A stretch of DNA of 16,819 nucleotides from Myxococcota bacterium (GTDB taxonomy: Bacteria > Myxococcota_A > UBA9160 > PR03). The stretch spans positions 1-16,819 of the forward strand of contig JASJBO010000196.1 of NCBI GenBank assembly GCA_030066475.1, in the 5' to 3' direction. Below the pieces are notes generated by a model. That model made no database searches. It had not been told where the DNA came from and saw only the letters and a list, made by a program, of their open reading frames with translations. This document shows, piece after piece, positions 14,691-16,819 of this stretch (positions are counted from its first letter, which is position 1; every line of letters begins with the position of its first letter). The position numbers and the translations under genes were made by a program.

Positions 14691-15427
14691 GTACGGCCCT
14701 GGCGGGAATCGCGGCACGCTCTCGCACCATCGTGATGGTGGACGACGCGCCGCTGATCCGCGAGCTGGGCGCCCTCTTCCTGGGCCGCGCGGGCCATGTC
14801 GTCACGGCCGCGACCGCAGCCGAGGCGTTGGAGCTGGCGCACAGCGCGCGACCCGACCTGATCGTCTCAGACCTCGACATGCCCGAGGTCGACGGCGCCG
14901 CGCTGTGCCGCACGGTGCGTGCCGACCCGGTGCTCTCGGACACCCCGATCCTCGTGCTGACGGGCGCCGACGACGGTGCCGACCGCGAGCGCGCCCTGCA
15001 TGCGGGCGCCAGCGAGGTGCTGAGCAAGCCGCTCGAGCGCATGACGCTGCTCGACACCGCGCGACGCCTGATGGTGCTGCCCGTGCCGCGCGGCCAGCCG
15101 CGCATCGACGTCGCCGCCCCCGCCCGCCTGCGCCAGGCGCAGGCGGCGTGGCGCGGCACCGCCCACAACCTGTCGCGCGGCGGCGTCTTCGTCGCCTGCA
15201 ACCACCTGGTGCCCGCGCGCACCAGCGTCGACGTCCGGCTCTCGCTGCCCGAGCTCGGCCGCCCGCTCGCCTCGCGCGCGCAGGTCGTCTGGTTGCGCGG
15301 CGGCACGCCGGAGGTGTCGCCGGGCATGGGCATGCGCTTCCTGTCCCTCGACCGACGCAGCGCGCAGGACCTCGCCAACTACGTGAGCGAGCGCGTCCCG
15401 GTCGAGTCCGTCGAGGAGCTCTCGTGA
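14687..15427 (+). CDS. Response regulator receiver fused to PilZ (c-di-GMP) domain
   Basis: A cytoplasmic two-domain signalling protein of about 246 residues. The receiver (about 13-125) has D19-D20, phosphoacceptor D62 in VSDLDMPEVDG, T92 and K114, all the conserved residues. The PilZ domain (about 133-235) keeps both c-di-GMP motifs: RGQPR (135-139, RxxxR) and NLSRGG (161-166, N/DxSxxG), so it should bind the nucleotide. The start is uncertain. I choose a CTG at 14687, which overlaps the preceding TGA (CTGA) with GGAG upstream, because the receiver needs the strand SRTIVMVDD. The alternatives ATG 14606 and GTG 14633 lie inside the lipoprotein gene in a shadow-like frame, and GTG 14732 or ATG 14735 would remove part of the first strand. 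No histidine kinase is nearby. Such fusions are known in Myxococcota motility and envelope control. Confidence 0.87.
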   Translation: MSTALAGIAARSRTIVMVDDAPLIRELGALFLGRAGHVVTAATAAEALELAHSARPDLIVSDLDMPEVDGAALCRTVRADPVLSDTPILVLTGADDGADRERALHAGASEVLSKPLERMTLLDTARRLMVLPVPRGQPRIDVAAPARLRQAQAAWRGTAHNLSRGGVFVACNHLVPARTSVDVRLSLPELGRPLASRAQVVWLRGGTPEVSPGMGMRFLSLDRRSAQDLANYVSERVPVESVEELS

Positions 15428-15843
15428 TCTGCCGACCCCGGCCCCTACATCTCGCGTGCGCCGCCCTGCTGCTGGCGGCGCCGGCCGTCGGCCTGGCCGG
15501 CGAGCCGAAGAAGCCCGCCTTCGTGAAGCGCCAGCCGCCGGCTGAGGCCCCCGCCGCGATCCAGGAGGACGCCGAAAACTGGCCGGCGCGCCTGGAGGCC
15601 GGTGCCCAGGAGCTGACCGCCGCGCGCGCCGCGGTGCAGGACCTCGAGCAGCAGCTCCGCAACGCCCGCCAGCGCCGCTACCCGCGCGGCGCGGCGCGCG
15701 AGAAGCTGCGCCAGGACCTGGCGCGCGCCCAGGCCGTGCTCGACGAAGCGGAGCGCTACTTCCCGGAGCTGCTCGACGAGGCGCGCCGCGACGGCGTGCC
15801 CGCCGGCACGCTCTATCCCTACGAGCAGCTGCTCGGCTCCTGA
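15424..15843 (+). CDS. Exported coiled-coil protein of unknown function
   Basis: A 139-residue protein. Residues 1-26 form a Sec signal (MICRPRPLHLACAALLLAAPAVGLAG) probably cleaved before EPKKP. A Pro/Ala-rich stretch (28-50) precedes heptad-like helices (54-120: ARLEAGAQELTAARAAVQDL, then REKLRQDLARAQAVLDEAERYFPELLDEA) that predict a coiled coil. The C-terminus (GTLYPYEQLLGS) is compact. Start GTG 15424 overlaps the stop of the REC-PilZ gene (GTGA), so the two should be co-translated. I do not recognise a family. As the exported partner of a PilZ regulator and a lipoprotein, an envelope or surface-structure role is a reasonable guess. Confidence 0.77.
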   Translation: MICRPRPLHLACAALLLAAPAVGLAGEPKKPAFVKRQPPAEAPAAIQEDAENWPARLEAGAQELTAARAAVQDLEQQLRNARQRRYPRGAAREKLRQDLARAQAVLDEAERYFPELLDEARRDGVPAGTLYPYEQLLGS

Positions 15844-15866
15844 GCCCCGCCGGGCCCCGAAACGAC

Positions 15867-15899
15867 ACGGCGGGCGAGCCCGCTGGCTCCGCCCGCCGT
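15867..15899. terminator. Strong hairpin terminator between convergent genes
   Basis: ACGGCGGGCGAGCC pairs with GGCT, a bulged C and CGCCCGCCGT: fourteen base pairs around the tetraloop CGCT. It lies between the end of the coiled-coil gene (+) and the end of the DUF4124 gene (-). The T-tract is weak on both sides (TTCCAT on the plus strand; GTCGTTTCG on the minus strand), so it may act in both directions with modest efficiency. Confidence 0.7.
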
Positions 15900-15925
15900 T
15901 CCATCGCGAGGCTTCGCGCCGTCCG

Positions 15926-16585
15926 TCAGCGCTCGAGCTCGCGCTCGTCGATCCAGCTCGAGCCGCCGCGCAGCGACCTCGGCTTGATCACGCCCAGGAT
16001 CTCGTCGCCCTGGCGGATCACCGTCACGTGCCGCGTCACGCCGCCCTTCGAGTCCTTCACGCGCATCCGCTCCACCACGACCGGCGGCCCGTCGGGATCG
16101 GCGCCGAAGTCGAGGTTCGGCACCACGTTGCCGGTCGGGCCGAGTCGGGTCTGGCTGCGCCGGCCGTCGGCGCGGCGGTGCGTGCGCTCGCGCAGCGGCT
16201 TGTAGGAGAAATCGCTCACCGGGTGCCGCTCGCGGGCCGCCGCGACGTCGTCGCCGGCGTCGAGCGGCACGCCGCCCTCGTTGAAGGCCTCGAGCCGCTC
16301 GATCCGGTCCTCGAGCCGCTCGCCGTGCAGCTCGGCCGACTCGCCCTCGACCGGCGTGTAGCGCTCGTAGGCGCCGAGGCCGTCGGTTCGGATCTGCTGC
16401 GCCTCGTCCCGGTAGCGCTCGGGGATGCGCCGCACCTCGTCCGTGAACGAGATGGTTCCCTCGTCGGTCTCCCAGCGGTACATGGTGCCGTCGTCGGCCC
16501 CGGCCACTCCCGCCGCGAGCAACGCCCCCACTGCCACGCCCCAGATCGCTCCGCGTCCCCAGATCGCTCCGCGCCCGCTCCGCAT
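15926..16585 (-). CDS. Exported DUF4124-domain protein
   Basis: A 219-residue envelope protein. A Sec-type leader (1-30, ending VAGA) precedes a DUF4124 domain: MYRWETDEGTISFTDEVRRIPERYRDEA (35-62), matching the family pattern Y-[RK]-W-x-D-x-x-G-x-x-x-F-[TS]-D-x-x-x-x-I-P-x-x-Y. Residues 84-100 are helical (LHGERLEDRIERLEAF); the region to about 165 is polar. The C-terminal part (168-219: VVVERMRVKD, GVTRHVTVIRQGDEILGVIK) looks like a small beta domain. ATG 16585 is chosen from AAGGAG upstream and the leader; the open frame to 16732 lacks coding signs. The leader contains a recent 18-base duplication (GRGAIWGRGAIWG). DUF4124 proteins are common in Proteobacteria but their function is unknown. 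Confidence 0.85.
   Translation of the reverse strand: MRSGRGAIWGRGAIWGVAVGALLAAGVAGADDGTMYRWETDEGTISFTDEVRRIPERYRDEAQQIRTDGLGAYERYTPVEGESAELHGERLEDRIERLEAFNEGGVPLDAGDDVAAARERHPVSDFSYKPLRERTHRRADGRRSQTRLGPTGNVVPNLDFGADPDGPPVVVERMRVKDSKGGVTRHVTVIRQGDEILGVIKPRSLRGGSSWIDERELER
16539..16573. repeat. 18-base tandem duplication inside a signal peptide
   Basis: The 17-base word at 16539-16555 (CCCCAGATCGCTCCGCG) recurs exactly at 16557-16573. In the protein this doubles GRGAIW at residues 4-9 and 10-16. The near identity points to a recent slippage event that kept the frame and lengthened the signal peptide's N-region. Confidence 0.8.
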
Positions 16586-16721
16586 CGACGGCTCCTTCAC
16601 CTCTTCCTGGGTAAAGTGGCCAAACCGCTTCCACAGGTGACGCTTTCCGTCACTCCGGGCCACCCGCAGGCCGCCGGCAGGCGCCCGCCGATGTCCCCGT
16701 CCGTGCGCGGGCTTCGGGGGA

Positions 16722-16749
16722 TTGACAGCCACGAGCCGGGCTCTATTTT
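16722..16749 (+). promoter_or_regulatory. Sigma-70 promoter of the tRNA-fMet gene
   Basis: A perfect TTGACA (16722-16727) is followed after 16 bases by TATTTT (16744-16749). Transcription would begin at about 16756, a few bases before the tRNA 5' end, and the DNA between is typical of a stable-RNA promoter. It points away from the DUF4124 gene. Confidence 0.8.
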
Positions 16750-16762
16750 GCGACGGTCTCGA

Positions 16763-16819
<57 letters not shown>

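Overview
This is a very GC-rich, gene-dense bacterial stretch with strong third-position G/C bias. Together with a REC-PilZ fusion, an FYDLN zinc-ribbon protein, a eukaryote-type UDP-sugar pyrophosphorylase and a tRNA-fMet starting with U, this suggests a delta-proteobacterial-grade organism (Myxococcota/Binatota-like). That placement is an inference from gene style; no marker gene settles it. Most of the window looks chromosomal. The only mobile-element trace is a decayed transposase start and an AT-rich end-like segment in the first ~150 bases.

Layout. (1) 1-150: IS remnant. (2) 179-1444 (-): exported beta-lactamase-fold serine hydrolase, divergent from a 78-residue Cys/His protein at 1570-1806 (+). 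A near-ideal Fur box (1523-1543) overlaps the likely promoter between them. (3) 1937-4038 (+): UDP-N-acetylhexosamine pyrophosphorylase, translationally coupled to a histone-H1-like / FYDLN zinc ribbon / acidic-tail protein. (4) 7668-4191 (-): three-gene operon with 4-nt overlaps, encoding a soluble lytic transglycosylase, a PfkB-family sugar kinase and a membrane-anchored coiled-coil protein. (5) 7815-11286 (+): GHL10-like lipoprotein, queA and tgt; the last two act in queuosine tRNA modification. (6) 11391-13097 (+): an MCP-type signalling protein with almost no periplasmic part. (7) 14101-13142 (-): ROK-family sugar kinase. (8) 14250-15843 (+): three-gene operon with 4-nt overlaps, encoding a small lipoprotein, a REC-PilZ response regulator and an exported coiled-coil protein, closed by a strong hairpin. 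(9) 16585-15926 (-): exported DUF4124 protein. (10) 16722-16819 (+): a good sigma-70 promoter driving a tRNA-fMet gene cut by the window edge.

How it fits together. Several genes touch envelope sugar chemistry: UDP-GlcNAc-type synthesis, murein lysis, two sugar kinases, a glycosidase-like lipoprotein and a penicillin-binding-protein-fold hydrolase. They lie in separate transcription units, so a shared pathway is only a suggestion. The queA-tgt pair is a secure functional unit. The MCP and REC-PilZ proteins are signalling parts without visible partners here. I did not find an obvious new defence or mobile system. The most interesting leads are the Fur-box-controlled small Cys/His protein, the charge-polarised H1-FYDLN fusion, the REC-PilZ operon with two exported partners, and two structured divergent intergenic regions.
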